A stretch of DNA of 64,000 nucleotides, taken from NCBI RefSeq assembly GCF_001423265.1, contig NZ_LMND01000012.1, forward strand, positions 441,501 through 505,500, given 5' to 3'. Positions 54,666-63,098 of the stretch are shown here, piece after piece; the stretch's first letter is position 1; the number at the start of each line of letters is the position of its first letter. The stretch is from Methylobacterium sp. Leaf108 (GTDB taxonomy: Bacteria > Pseudomonadota > Alphaproteobacteria > Rhizobiales > Beijerinckiaceae). The translations under genes were made by a program, and so were the position numbers. The notes under the pieces were generated by a model. It was given only the letters and a program-made list of their open reading frames with translations, made no database searches and was not told the DNA's origin.

Positions 54666-55975
54666 ACCGGGACACCGTCGTCGCGGCCATCGGCACGATC
54701 CTGCGCGAGGAGATGAACCACCCCCACCTCGATCGGTTCGGGCCGGACGCGCGGCTGAACGAGGACCTCTATCTCGACTCCGTCCAGCTCCTCCAGCTCA
54801 TGCTGTCGCTGGAAACGAGCCTCGCCCTGTCGATCCCGGAGGAGGCCATCGGGCGGCAGGACCTCTCCACCGTCGCCGACCTCGCAGCGCTCCTGGCTCC
54901 GGGCGGGCAGGACGACCGGGCGGCCGCAGCCGGCGAACCGGCGGCGCCCGCGGACGGCGTCCACGGCGAAATGCCCTACGACCTCAAGATCCACTGCTTC
55001 GTCAGCTGCCTGTGCGACGGGCTGAAGGCGCGCGGCATCGACCACCGCCCCTTCTACTTCCTGATCTGGGATGCCGAGTTCGCGATCACCGACGGCTTCC
55101 GGCTCGCCTACCACTCGGACGCCATGGACCACGAGTCGTTCCGCTACTGGTTCGAGCGGCTCTACGGCGTGCCGCTGCTGGCCTGGTACGACCACTCCCG
55201 CTCCAAGGACCGGAACGTGGCGACCCTCCTCGAGTGCCTGGAGCGACGCCCGCCGGACGAGTGCATCATGGTGATGCTCGACATGTTCCACCTGCCGGAG
55301 CGCGAGAACAAGTTCAACCAGAACCCCTTCCCGCATTACCTGCTGGTGGAGCTCTCGGAGGATCCCGCCGTCTGGAAGGTGCGCGATCCCGATTTCCGCT
55401 GGGAAGGCCCGATCGCGCGCGACACGCTCCTGAACGCCATCCGCCAGCCGAGCGTCGCCGGCGGCTACCGGTTCGATCCCTCGCTCGGCCATCCCCCGGC
55501 GGATGCCGACCTCGCGGCCTTCTTCGAGGCCTGCTTCCGCCCCGAGGCCAACCCGCTGATCGACGCGGTGCGCGCCATCGTCTCGGCCCATGCCGAGGGC
55601 CGCGGCGGCCTCGCCCTCGCCGATGTCGACGGGGCGCTGCGCGAACTGCCGGTGATCACCATCCGCAAGTGGGCCTACGAGCACGGCTTCGCCTTCTTCT
55701 GGCGCGCCCTGGGCTGGCCGGACAGCGCGTTCCAGCGGATCTGCGACGAGATCGAGGCGCTGGTGAACGGTCTGACGGCCCTGCACTACGCCGTCTTGAA
55801 GCTCGCCAGGACCCAGGATCCGGCGCAGGTCGCCCCGATCCTCGCCAAGCTCGACGCGCTCGACGCGGTGGAGCTCTCCCTCAAGCGTCGGCTCGGGGAC
55901 GCCTACGAAGCGTGGCGCGAGGCCCGTCTCGGCCTCGGCCGTCCGTCCTCCCGCCGCGAAAGGCTGACCGCATGA
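54662..55975 (+). CDS. mllDE: Fused aryl carrier protein (AsbD-like) and condensing protein (AsbE-like)
   Basis: A 437-residue fusion. Residues 1-80 form an acyl/aryl carrier with the phosphopantetheine serine Ser40 in DLYLDSVQLLQL. After a Gly/Ala/Pro linker at about 82-102, residues 103-437 match AsbE-type proteins (DUF6005), which transfer the aryl group from the carrier to a polyamine (YDLKIHCFVSCLCDGLK, RPFYFLIWDAEF, MLDMFHLPERENKFNQNPFP in part). The ATG at 54662 overlaps the mllBC stop (ATGA) and its own stop overlaps mllF. The fusion would keep the loaded carrier next to its acceptor enzyme. Confidence 0.88.
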   Translation: MNRDTVVAAIGTILREEMNHPHLDRFGPDARLNEDLYLDSVQLLQLMLSLETSLALSIPEEAIGRQDLSTVADLAALLAPGGQDDRAAAAGEPAAPADGVHGEMPYDLKIHCFVSCLCDGLKARGIDHRPFYFLIWDAEFAITDGFRLAYHSDAMDHESFRYWFERLYGVPLLAWYDHSRSKDRNVATLLECLERRPPDECIMVMLDMFHLPERENKFNQNPFPHYLLVELSEDPAVWKVRDPDFRWEGPIARDTLLNAIRQPSVAGGYRFDPSLGHPPADADLAAFFEACFRPEANPLIDAVRAIVSAHAEGRGGLALADVDGALRELPVITIRKWAYEHGFAFFWRALGWPDSAFQRICDEIEALVNGLTALHYAVLKLARTQDPAQVAPILAKLDALDAVELSLKRRLGDAYEAWREARLGLGRPSSRRERLTA

Positions 55976-56814
55976 GAGTCTCGCTCTGCACCATCAGCTT
56001 TCGCCACCACCTCCTGTCGATCGGCGAAATCGCCCGTTTCGCGCGCGGCAGCGGCTTCGACGGCATCGAGCTGTGGGGGGTGCATGCGCGCAACCTCGGC
56101 CCGGGCGATCACGGCGAATGGCTCGCGGCCTACGGCCTGCGCGTGCCGATGCTGAGCGACTACCTGCCGCTCGACGCGCCGCCCGAGGTTCTGATGGAGC
56201 GAACCGCCGGCCTGTGCCGGCTCGCCCGGCAGTGGCGGGCGCCGCGGCTTCGCACCTTCGCCGGCACGAAAGGCAGCGCGACGACATCGCCCGAGGAGCG
56301 CGCCCTGATGACGACCCGCCTGCGGGAATCGGCGAGCCACCTGGCCGACCACGGCATGCGGCTCCTCGTCGAGACGCACCCCGACACCCTGGCCGACACC
56401 GCCGCATCGCTCATGCGCCTCCTCGATGAGGTCGACCATCCGGCGCTCAAGGTGAATTTCGACGCGCTCCACGTCTGGGAAGGCGGCGACGATCCGCTCG
56501 CGGCGCACGACGGCCTCGCGGAGCACATCGACTATTATCACCTCAAGAACGTCCGGGCCCGCCCCGACCTCGGCGTCTTCGAGCCGGCCAACGTCTACGC
56601 CGCGGCCGGGCGACGCGACGGCATGACCGGACTTTTCGAGGGTGCGCTGGACTACCGGTCGTTCCTGGACGCCCTGGACCCGAACGCCGAGGCCTCCCTC
56701 GAATGGTTCGGCGATGCCTGCTTCTCCGTTCTGCCGACCGACCTTCTCGCGCTGCGCGACGTCACCGCCAGGCGCCGCAACGCGCTCGGGTTCCAGATGG
56801 ATATCGCCGGGTGA
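55972..56814 (+). CDS. mllF: 3-Dehydroshikimate dehydratase, AsbF-like
   Basis: A 280-residue TIM-barrel enzyme, the same length as Bacillus AsbF. Metal ligands and active-site residues line up with AsbF at a constant offset as I recall it: Glu134, His136, Asp164, His167, His190, Lys192 and Glu244 (segments LLVETHPD, VNFDALHVWE, YYHLKN, SLEWFGD), and Arg94. AsbF converts 3-dehydroshikimate to 3,4-dihydroxybenzoate. Methylolanthanin is reported to carry 4-hydroxybenzoate instead, so the aryl group here is uncertain. The ATG overlaps the mllDE stop. It is followed after 74 bases by the DUF2218 gene. Confidence 0.87.
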   Translation: MRVSLCTISFRHHLLSIGEIARFARGSGFDGIELWGVHARNLGPGDHGEWLAAYGLRVPMLSDYLPLDAPPEVLMERTAGLCRLARQWRAPRLRTFAGTKGSATTSPEERALMTTRLRESASHLADHGMRLLVETHPDTLADTAASLMRLLDEVDHPALKVNFDALHVWEGGDDPLAAHDGLAEHIDYYHLKNVRARPDLGVFEPANVYAAAGRRDGMTGLFEGALDYRSFLDALDPNAEASLEWFGDACFSVLPTDLLALRDVTARRRNALGFQMDIAG

Positions 56815-56888
56815 CCGGATGTCGATCGGCGCATCGAGAGCCGAGCATCGCGCCCAAGACGATCAACGCCAGTTCTACGGAAGAAGAC

Positions 56889-57209
56889 ATGCTCCAATCC
56901 CGTGCCGTCGTCCCCACCCCCCATGCGAGCCGCTACCTCCAGCAATTGTGCAAGCACTGGGCGCACAGGTTCGAGACCGCGTTCACCGACTCGGACGGCC
57001 GCATCGCGCTGCCGCTCGGCGAGACCCGGCTCAGCGCCAGCGCCGAGGCCCTGACCATCGACCTGACGGCGCGGGACACCTCCGACTTGTCCGGCCTCCG
57101 CGATGTCGTCGCGCGTCACGTCGAGCGTTTCGCGTTCCGCGAAACGCTCCGCTACGACTGGACCGAGGCGGCCTCCGGCACGCGCGATGCCAAGGAGCCG
57201 TCGCAGTGA
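56889..57209 (+). CDS. DUF2218-type small protein of the metallophore operon
   Basis: A 106-residue protein of the DUF2218 family. The N-terminal helix pattern is HASRYLQQLCKHWAHRFE, followed by strands (GRIALPLGETRLSASAEALTIDL in part) and a C-terminal helix (VVARHVERFAFRETLRYDW). DUF2218 genes often sit in siderophore-uptake loci, but the function is unknown; a role in metal-complex handling is inferred. GGAAGAAG precedes the ATG. Its stop overlaps the next GTG start (GTGA), so the two are coupled. Its position is where I remember mllG. Confidence 0.8.
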   Translation: MLQSRAVVPTPHASRYLQQLCKHWAHRFETAFTDSDGRIALPLGETRLSASAEALTIDLTARDTSDLSGLRDVVARHVERFAFRETLRYDWTEAASGTRDAKEPSQ

Positions 57210-57727
57210 CCCACCCCCAAGGCAGAACGGACGTGATCACCCGCGCCATGCGCCAGGGGGACGCCGCGGACCTCTTCGAAATCTACAACCAGCCCGCCTT
57301 CCGCTTCGGAACGTTGGCGCTGCCTTACGAATCCTTCGAGGCCGTCAAGACATGGGCGGTGCCGCGCTCGCCGCGGGATCTCCACCTGGTCGCGGAACGG
57401 GACGAGCGCGTCGTCGGCGCGGCGGCCCTGCGCCCGTTCTACGGACGGCGTGCCCATGCCGCAGAGTTCTGGCTCGCCGTCCATGAGGATTTCATGGGCG
57501 CCGGCATCGGCTCGCGTCTCCTCGCCGCGATGATCGACACGGCCGACAACTGGCTCAACATCAACCGGATCGAGATGACCGTCTTCGTCGACAACGCGCG
57601 GGCGATCGCCCTCTACAAGAGGTTCGGTTTCGAGATCGAGGGCACGCACAAGGCGGCGAGCTTCCGGAACGGCGCGTTCGTGGACGTGCATTGCATGGCA
57701 CGCGTGAGATTCCCGCAGGCGATCTGA
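57206..57727 (+). CDS. GNAT-family N-acetyltransferase of the metallophore operon
   Basis: A 173-residue acetyltransferase. The acetyl-CoA motif is in FMGAGIGSRLLAAMID, preceded by the AEFWLAVHEDF strand and followed by RIEMTVFVDNARAIALYKRFGFE. It resembles the ribosomal-protein/polyamine type of GNAT. In the operon it could acetylate the polyamine moiety, as rhodopetrobactin from Rhodopseudomonas is acetylated, or detoxify an amine intermediate. The GTG at 57206 has AAGGAG eight bases upstream and overlaps the DUF2218 stop. It is the last tightly packed gene of the operon. Confidence 0.85.
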   Translation: MTHPQGRTDVITRAMRQGDAADLFEIYNQPAFRFGTLALPYESFEAVKTWAVPRSPRDLHLVAERDERVVGAAALRPFYGRRAHAAEFWLAVHEDFMGAGIGSRLLAAMIDTADNWLNINRIEMTVFVDNARAIALYKRFGFEIEGTHKAASFRNGAFVDVHCMARVRFPQAI

Positions 57728-57871
57728 GACCCCGTTTCATAGGGTTCGGCGATCCGAAAGCCTTGAACACGACGTCTTAGCGAAATCCGGACACGATGAC
57801 GCCGGCCGGCCTGGTCAACACATGCCCCACACGCCCTATGTCGTGTGATCTCACCGATTGAGATCTGAACC

Positions 57872-58315
57872 ATGTGGTATCTCTACGGCTTCGTGCTGCT
57901 CGCTGGAGTGGCCAATGCCGTTCAAGCCGGACAGAACGGGGCGCTGTTCAAGGGGTTGGACGAGTCGCTGACGGCCGGGCTGGTTGTTGTGGCTGGTACC
58001 GCTACCTGCATCCTTGCCGTGGGATTGATCTTCGGCAAACTCGCGTGGCCAACGGCGGCCCAGGTCTTGGCGATGCCCTGGTGGGCGTGGTTCGGAGGTT
58101 TCCTCGGCGGAGGCATCATCCTGGCCCAGTTCGTCGTTGCCCGGCAGATCGGGGCCGCGCCGTTCCTTGGAATGCTCGTGACCGCCGGCGTGATCACCTC
58201 GATCTTGCTGGATCATTTTGGATGGGTCGGCTTCGATGAGCACCCTGCCAGCCTATGGCGGATCCTTGGTGGCCTTCTGATGATTGCTGGCGTCGCGCTC
58301 GTTGCGCTCTTTTAG
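57872..58315 (+). CDS. Small DMT-superfamily membrane protein (YdcZ/DUF606-like)
   Basis: A 147-residue protein with five hydrophobic segments (YGFVLLAGVANAVQAGQNG, SLTAGLVVVAGTATCILAV, WWAWFGGFLGGGIILAQFVVA, FLGMLVTAGVITSILLDHFG and LGGLLMIAGVALVALF, each shown in part). The layout fits DUF606/YdcZ proteins of the drug/metabolite transporter superfamily. Codon use is less GC-biased than in mll genes (several GTT, GCT, TTG codons), hinting at a different origin. It lies 144 bases behind the GNAT gene, so it may be the operon's exporter candidate or unrelated. Confidence 0.82.
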   Translation: MWYLYGFVLLAGVANAVQAGQNGALFKGLDESLTAGLVVVAGTATCILAVGLIFGKLAWPTAAQVLAMPWWAWFGGFLGGGIILAQFVVARQIGAAPFLGMLVTAGVITSILLDHFGWVGFDEHPASLWRILGGLLMIAGVALVALF

Positions 58316-58383
58316 TCGATTCTGGACTTGAATCGACGTGTGTCGTCTGCATCGCGCAGAACGATGCGGGATCAGAGCTGGCC

Positions 58384-59030
58384 TCAGGACCGATACGCAT
58401 CGCACGCCACCCCGCCGCAGAACATCCACTCGCCCGCCCGGTCGTTGACGCACGTGCGGGCATCATCGCGCGATCCGGGCAGATGGTAGATCCGCTGGCC
58501 GCCGGCCGAGATGTTGCCCTCGATCGTGCAGCCGCTCTTACCGGTCGGGGGCGTTACGATCTCTGTCCGCCTGTCCTCGCCCCCGGCACGTTGGGCCGGC
58601 GCCACTCGGATGGCTCCCAGAATGGGCCAACCCATATCCCGGTCCGTAGCGCTTTGGCCGTCAGCCTGGCATTCACGTCGTCTTCGCCACGGCGTCGGTA
58701 CGCGACAGCGTGGCCTCCGCGGGCCGTCCAAGCGTTCGGATCCCCGCCCTCGATCCCACACACGGCCAAGCCCCGGCCGTAGCGGTCGGTATCGCGCGGA
58801 TCGCAAGCGAGAGACCGCTCGCCGATCCGTTCGGCGAGCGCCAAGGACGCTGCCTCGCCGCACCGGCAATCCTTGCCAGCCACGTCCTTTCAGCGCTGCC
58901 CGCTCTCGGGCCCGTCGACGCCGTGCAGCCGGATCCGCATGCCGCGGACGTCGAGCGTGTCTCCGTCGATCACCGCGGCACGACCGACGACCGGCTCGGC
59001 AAGAACCGGTGTGGTGCGAAGGAATGTGAC
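58384..59030 (-). pseudogene. Thermonuclease (SNase-like) gene with nonsense codon and frameshift
   Basis: A secreted thermonuclease-family sequence in three pieces. The first (frame ending at the TGA at 58890-58892) has the SNase core AAVIDGDTLDVRGMRIRLHGVDGPESGQ. In the same frame, after that TGA, the protein continues with KDVAGKDCRCGEAA, RYGRGLAVCGIEGGDPNAW and LRTGIWVGPFW. It then runs into a stop, and the C-terminal excalibur-like part (CTIEGNISAGGQRIYHLPGS, ending in AGEWMFCGG) is in another frame. The TGA replaces what is a Cys codon in relatives as I recall them. The start is not certain. The gene is probably inactive. Confidence 0.7.
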
Positions 59031-59049
59031 ACCGGGAGCGGACCGTGCC

Positions 59050-59424
59050 TTACACGTCTTTGTTTGCGGCGGAAGCGACGAGACGTGGGGTTTGTTGATG
59101 CTGTACAACCCGCCACTCTTCATGTGCGAGTCGGCGATAGGTCGAGGTGCAGTGCGCTTCGTAGGTTTCACCGTCTTTCGTCGCCTTGACGGTGTAGGCG
59201 ATGACGATCAATCCCTCTTGCGGCCTGGCTATCTGTCCATTGTCGATTTCCACGTTGGCCCACCGCGGTGTGTTCGCAACGGCCTCGATTGCTTGCCTGC
59301 CGGTGAAAACGTAGGGCGGTTGCGGCAATGCCATCAGGCATTCATTGTCTACCAATTCGCGATAATGATCGGCGCCACCCGTCCACAGGCTCTTCTCGAA
59401 CGACCAGACCCGATCATCGTCCAT
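59050..59424 (-). CDS. NTF2-like/DUF4440-type protein
   Basis: A 124-residue soluble protein with the alpha/beta cone layout of the SnoaL/DUF4440 group (VWSFEKSLWTGGADHYRELV, CLMALPQPPYVFTGRQAIEA, VIAYTVKATKDGETYEAHCT). No catalytic residue pattern supports a specific activity. AAGGAG seven bases before the ATG supports the start at 59424. Its end lies close to the broken thermonuclease gene on the same strand. Confidence 0.7.
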   Translation of the reverse strand: MDDDRVWSFEKSLWTGGADHYRELVDNECLMALPQPPYVFTGRQAIEAVANTPRWANVEIDNGQIARPQEGLIVIAYTVKATKDGETYEAHCTSTYRRLAHEEWRVVQHQQTPRLVASAANKDV

Positions 59425-59531
59425 CGTGCTCTCCTTGCGACTGTCCAACGTCGAGAGAAGCTGGGGGTGAGGGGATCGTTCCTGTTCGGGGTGCGCTTTC
59501 GCCATCGACACCACCGCGGCCGCGACGCGCT

Positions 59532-59840
59532 TCAAGACGCCTTTGGTAGGTCGATCTCGTTTCCGGCGACTTCGGCTTGCAGGTCGCCGCCTTGCCGGGC
59601 GAGCGAATGGATCCCTTCGCCCTGCCATGCGATGACGTAGCCGAGGTCGCCCATGGCTTCGTCGAGCAACGAGGTCGAATCGTCGCCGCACATCGAGGAG
59701 TGCTCCTCGAGCTTGGTGCGGATCTGAGCGATGACACGGTGATCGGGTGCTCCGTGCTTGGCCCAATAGGCGTCAAGCACGTTCATGGCTTGGTTGACGG
59801 TCTCGATCACGGCGGCACTCCGACCTCGGTGCGATGGCAT
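59532..59840 (-). CDS. Hypothetical helical protein
   Basis: A 102-residue protein of unknown family, almost entirely helical (IETVNQAMNVLDAYWAKHGA, VIAQIRTKLEEHSSM, SLLDEAMGDLGYVIAWQGEG). There is no signal peptide. GAGGGA nine bases before the ATG at 59840 supports this start; an ATG at 59855 is an alternative. It precedes the NTF2-like gene on the same strand by about 107 bases. Confidence 0.5.
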   Translation of the reverse strand: MPSHRGRSAAVIETVNQAMNVLDAYWAKHGAPDHRVIAQIRTKLEEHSSMCGDDSTSLLDEAMGDLGYVIAWQGEGIHSLARQGGDLQAEVAGNEIDLPKAS

Positions 59841-60036
59841 ATGGTGGTCCCTCATCCTCGGGCCTATGGCGCCGGGTCGATGAGCGTGCCGCTAGCGGGC
59901 TTCTCGATGCCCGGGGCCGACCCTGCGAGGCGGGCGACATCGCGCCGACTTGCCTGCCCCCAGGGCTGCGCCATCTCCGTGGGCGACGGCATTGCCGTCT
60001 TCTGCTCGCAGTGAACTCCTCTTCCCCGTAGGCCGC

Positions 60037-60594
60037 ATGGCAACCTTCTTCACGGCCGACACGCACTTTGGCGATGCGCCTCTCGTGCACCGGCGCCGGA
60101 ATGCTTTCGGCTCCGTCGAGGGTCATGACGAGGCGCTGATCGATCGCTGGAACGCGGTCGTCGGAGCATCTGACGAGGTCTGGCACCTCGGTGACTTCGC
60201 CGCCGGCGCCAGCCGTGAGCATTGTGCCACCGTGTTCGCCCGCCTCAACGGCATCAAGCGCCTCGTGCGCGGCAACCACGATACGAACCGCGTGCTCGAC
60301 CTTCCGTGGGCCGATCCGCCCGTCGAGAGCGCTCGCATCACCGTACAGGACGCCGAGGGCCGGCCATGGCGGCTCTTCCTCTCACATTATCCGCACCGGT
60401 CCTGGCCGGGGTTCTGGCGGGAAACCCGCCACCTCTATGGCCACACGCATGCTTGCCTGCCGGACACCAGCCGGTCGTGTGATGTCGGCGCTGACGCCTG
60501 CGACTATCGACCCGTCGGTCTCGGGCGCCTTCTCGCACGCCAGGAGGCGGCCGAGAATCCGCCGGAGGAGATGGCGATACGGGGCCTCCGCTGA
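60037..60594 (+). CDS. Metallophosphoesterase
   Basis: A 185-residue cytosolic calcineurin-like phosphoesterase. The metal motifs are DTHFGD near residue 8, HLGDFAAG, VRGNHDTN and the C-terminal YGHTHACLPD. Phage-like and bacterial stand-alone proteins of this size are known, often acting on cyclic nucleotides or nucleotides; the substrate here is unknown. The start at MATFFTADTH begins directly before the first metal motif. Confidence 0.87.
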   Translation: MATFFTADTHFGDAPLVHRRRNAFGSVEGHDEALIDRWNAVVGASDEVWHLGDFAAGASREHCATVFARLNGIKRLVRGNHDTNRVLDLPWADPPVESARITVQDAEGRPWRLFLSHYPHRSWPGFWRETRHLYGHTHACLPDTSRSCDVGADACDYRPVGLGRLLARQEAAENPPEEMAIRGLR

Positions 60595-60596
60595 GG

Positions 60597-60726
60597 TGAC
60601 CCTGACCCACCAAACCGGTCCAAGCCGAGCGCACGGTTTTCGGGCATCCTGAACCCTGAAGAAGGGTGGATGCCATGCCTCGCGAACGCTTCACGAACGA
60701 ACAGATCGCCTACGCCCTGCGGCAGG
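60597..60726 (+). mobile_element. IS3-family remnant: left end and first codons of orfA
   Basis: TGACCCTGACCCACC at 60597 resembles the terminal repeat of IS407-group IS3 elements. About 78 bases on, an ATG at 60675 begins MPRERFTNEQIAYALRQ, the typical N-terminus of the IS3 OrfA helix-turn-helix protein. The similarity stops after about 17 residues at 60726 and no orfB follows, so this is a truncated end fused to unrelated sequence. Confidence 0.65.
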
Positions 60727-60801
60727 ACCGCCCGGCCCGGAACGTGGGCTCCATCCAGCGGTTCGGGTCCCCGGGGAACGGTTCCCCGGAGCGCCACGGC
60801 C

Positions 60802-61674
60802 TTGCAGGCACCGACATCAGTCTTTCGTTTCCTCGTCGCGGAGAGCGAGCCTCGGGAAGCCCGTGAGAAGCGCCGCGACAGCGTCGGACGGTCATCCGGC
60901 GAGACCTACGTCGCTATGCTGGGCCGAATCGCGCCCGGCGCCGTTTGCCACCGCATCATGCCCGCGGACGCGGATTGCACCCTTCCGGACGGCGAGAGCC
61001 TGGCCGGATACGACGCGGTCTTCCTGTCCGGGTCGCCCTTGTCACTCAACGAGGAGACGCCGGAGGTCCGGCGCTCGCTCGCGTTCATGGGAGCCCTGTT
61101 CGCTTCCGGGACGCCGTCCTTCGGGTCCTGCGCCGGTCTGCAGATGGCAACCGTCGCCGCGGGCGGCACCGTCAGGCAGAACCGCAACGGTCCCGAGGCG
61201 GGCTTCGCGCGGCGGATCGTCCCCACCGAGGCCGGGCGGTCGCATCCGTTGCTGAGGGGTCGGCCCGCTGCCTACGATGCGCCCAGCATCCATACGGACG
61301 AGGTCGAGACCCTGCCGCACGGCGCGACCCTCCTGGCACTGAACCGGTCCACAATGGTCCAGGCCGCGGAGATCCGGCACGACGGGGGTATGTTCTGGGG
61401 CGTGCAGTACCATCCCGAGATCGGGCTCGACGAGGTCACCGGGGCCTTGCGCCGACAGGCCGACGACTTGGTGGAGAGCGGCCTGGCACGGACCCGGCGA
61501 GAGGTCGAGGACCAGGCCGATCTGGTCGAGGCCCTCCACCGCGAGCCCGACCGGCGCGACCTGGCGTGGCGGCTCGGGCTGGACGATCAGGTCACGGACG
61601 ACGCCAAGCGGCGGACCGAGATCGCGAACTTCGTCGAGGCGCTGGCCATCCCCACGCGGAACGGCAGGCGGTGA
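60802..61674 (+). CDS. Class I glutamine amidotransferase
   Basis: A 290-residue protein with a GATase domain. The nucleophile elbow is PSFGSCAGLQ with Cys110; His204 and Glu206 lie in WGVQYHPEIG. The N-terminal segment (FRFLVAESEPREAREKRR) is the usual beginning of this family in Rhizobiales, where a Met would precede it. Here the matching codon is not a start, and only a TTG at 60802 or the ATG at 60913 (MLGRIAPG) is available, because the sequence upstream is an IS remnant. Translation may therefore be altered. The acceptor substrate is unknown. Confidence 0.8.
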   Translation: MQAPTSVFRFLVAESEPREAREKRRDSVGRSSGETYVAMLGRIAPGAVCHRIMPADADCTLPDGESLAGYDAVFLSGSPLSLNEETPEVRRSLAFMGALFASGTPSFGSCAGLQMATVAAGGTVRQNRNGPEAGFARRIVPTEAGRSHPLLRGRPAAYDAPSIHTDEVETLPHGATLLALNRSTMVQAAEIRHDGGMFWGVQYHPEIGLDEVTGALRRQADDLVESGLARTRREVEDQADLVEALHREPDRRDLAWRLGLDDQVTDDAKRRTEIANFVEALAIPTRNGRR

Positions 61675-61973
61675 CGCCGATGGGCCGAACCAATGCCCGA
61701 CCGTCGCATGGCGCGACCCACGAAAGCATCATCGACAGCGACCGCAGGACGGATAGGGAGTAAGGCCGGCGGGCCGTGGAGGTCGCCCGGTCTTTTCCAG
61801 GGGACGCGGGCAGCGCTTCAGCCACGCTCGCTCATGTTGTCGGCCATGCGGTCGCAACAGCAGCCACCCTCCTTCTTCATGGACCCATGGTTCATGGCCA
61901 TGTTCCGGGTGGACGCACCCGCCGGCATCCTGAATCGGCGTCGAGCGACATCCCGCAAAGCCGCAAGGAGACC

Positions 61974-63098
61974 ATGTTCCACCTGATTTTCGGATTGCCC
62001 TGCCTGTACGTCATCATCAGGGTGCTCTGGCCCCTGCCGTGGCCGTTCGCGCTGAAGGCGGTCGTCGCCGTCCTCCTGTTGATCGCGTCCCAATATCACC
62101 TGTGGAGCCGCCTTTCGTCTGGCTCGGTGTTCGCACCCGAGTTCCCACGCGCGCTGATCGTGCTGTTCAACTGGGCCTTCGGCGCCATCGTCCTCGTGGC
62201 GGCGATGCAGGTGGCGCTCGACGTCGTGGCGTTGGCCACCAGGCTCCTGCCCGGCGGCGGATGGGCGATCCCGACCGGGTTGCGCTACGCCGAGGCGGCG
62301 CTGGCCATGCTCATGTCGGCGGTGGCGGTACACCAGGCCGTGCGAGTGCCGCCCCTCAAAGACATCACCGTCGAGATCGACGACCTTCCGGCCAGCTTCG
62401 ATGGCTACACCCTTCTCCAATTGACCGACCTGCATCTCAGTAGGTTGTTCCCGGCGGGGTGGGCGCGGGAGGTCGTGACACGATCCAACGAACTCGGCGT
62501 CGACCTCATCGTGGTCACCGGCGACCTGATCGACGGGTCCCTCGACGCCCGTCGCGCCGACGTCGAACCGCTGCGCGATCTGCGCGCCCCCGATGGGGTC
62601 TGGGCGATCCCCGGCAACCACGAGTATTTCTTCGCGTACGCGGCGTGGATGCGCCACTATGCCGACCTGGGTCTGAGCGTGCTCGAGAACCGGCATACGG
62701 TCCTGAGGCGCGGGACCGATGCCATGGTGCTGGCGGGCGTGACCGACCTGTCCGCCTCGCATTCCGGCCAGCCGGCGCACGACCTCGACGCAGCCCTGGC
62801 CGGTGCGCCGTCGGGCGCGCCCATCGTCCTCCTCGACCATCAGCCACGGGACGCGAGACAGGCAGCCGCGAAGGGTGTGGCCCTGCAGCTTTCGGGGCAT
62901 ACGCACGGTGGGATGATCTTGGGCCTCGACCGGCTGGTCGCGCGCGCCAACGGCGGCTTCGTGTCGGGCGCCTACGCGGTCGGCGGCATGACGCTCTACG
63001 TCAACAACGGCACGGCGTTGTGGCCAGGCTTCGCCCTCAGGCTGGGGCGCCCGTCCGAACTGACGCGCATGACGCTCCGGTCCAGGCCCCGACGTTAA
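61974..63098 (+). CDS. Membrane-anchored metallophosphoesterase (YaeI/YkuE-like)
   Basis: A 374-residue protein. Four hydrophobic segments fill the first 115 residues, then a calcineurin-like domain has the metal motifs [24 protein letters not shown] and SGHTHGGM. Family members are membrane-linked phosphoesterases acting, for example, on UDP-diacylglucosamine; the substrate here is inferred to be a lipid or lipid-linked phosphate at most. The ATG at 61974 follows AAGGAGACC, a good ribosome site, and the upstream residues of the longer frame are excluded. Its stop overlaps the convergent gene by four bases. Confidence 0.87.
   Translation: MFHLIFGLPCLYVIIRVLWPLPWPFALKAVVAVLLLIASQYHLWSRLSSGSVFAPEFPRALIVLFNWAFGAIVLVAAMQVALDVVALATRLLPGGGWAIPTGLRYAEAALAMLMSAVAVHQAVRVPPLKDITVEIDDLPASFDGYTLLQLTDLHLSRLFPAGWAREVVTRSNELGVDLIVVTGDLIDGSLDARRADVEPLRDLRAPDGVWAIPGNHEYFFAYAAWMRHYADLGLSVLENRHTVLRRGTDAMVLAGVTDLSASHSGQPAHDLDAALAGAPSGAPIVLLDHQPRDARQAAAKGVALQLSGHTHGGMILGLDRLVARANGGFVSGAYAVGGMTLYVNNGTALWPGFALRLGRPSELTRMTLRSRPRR

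Noticed and set aside
61693..61986. 97-codon plus-strand frame before the membrane phosphoesterase
   Set aside because: No domain or ribosome site; it overlaps the true start region of the next gene.
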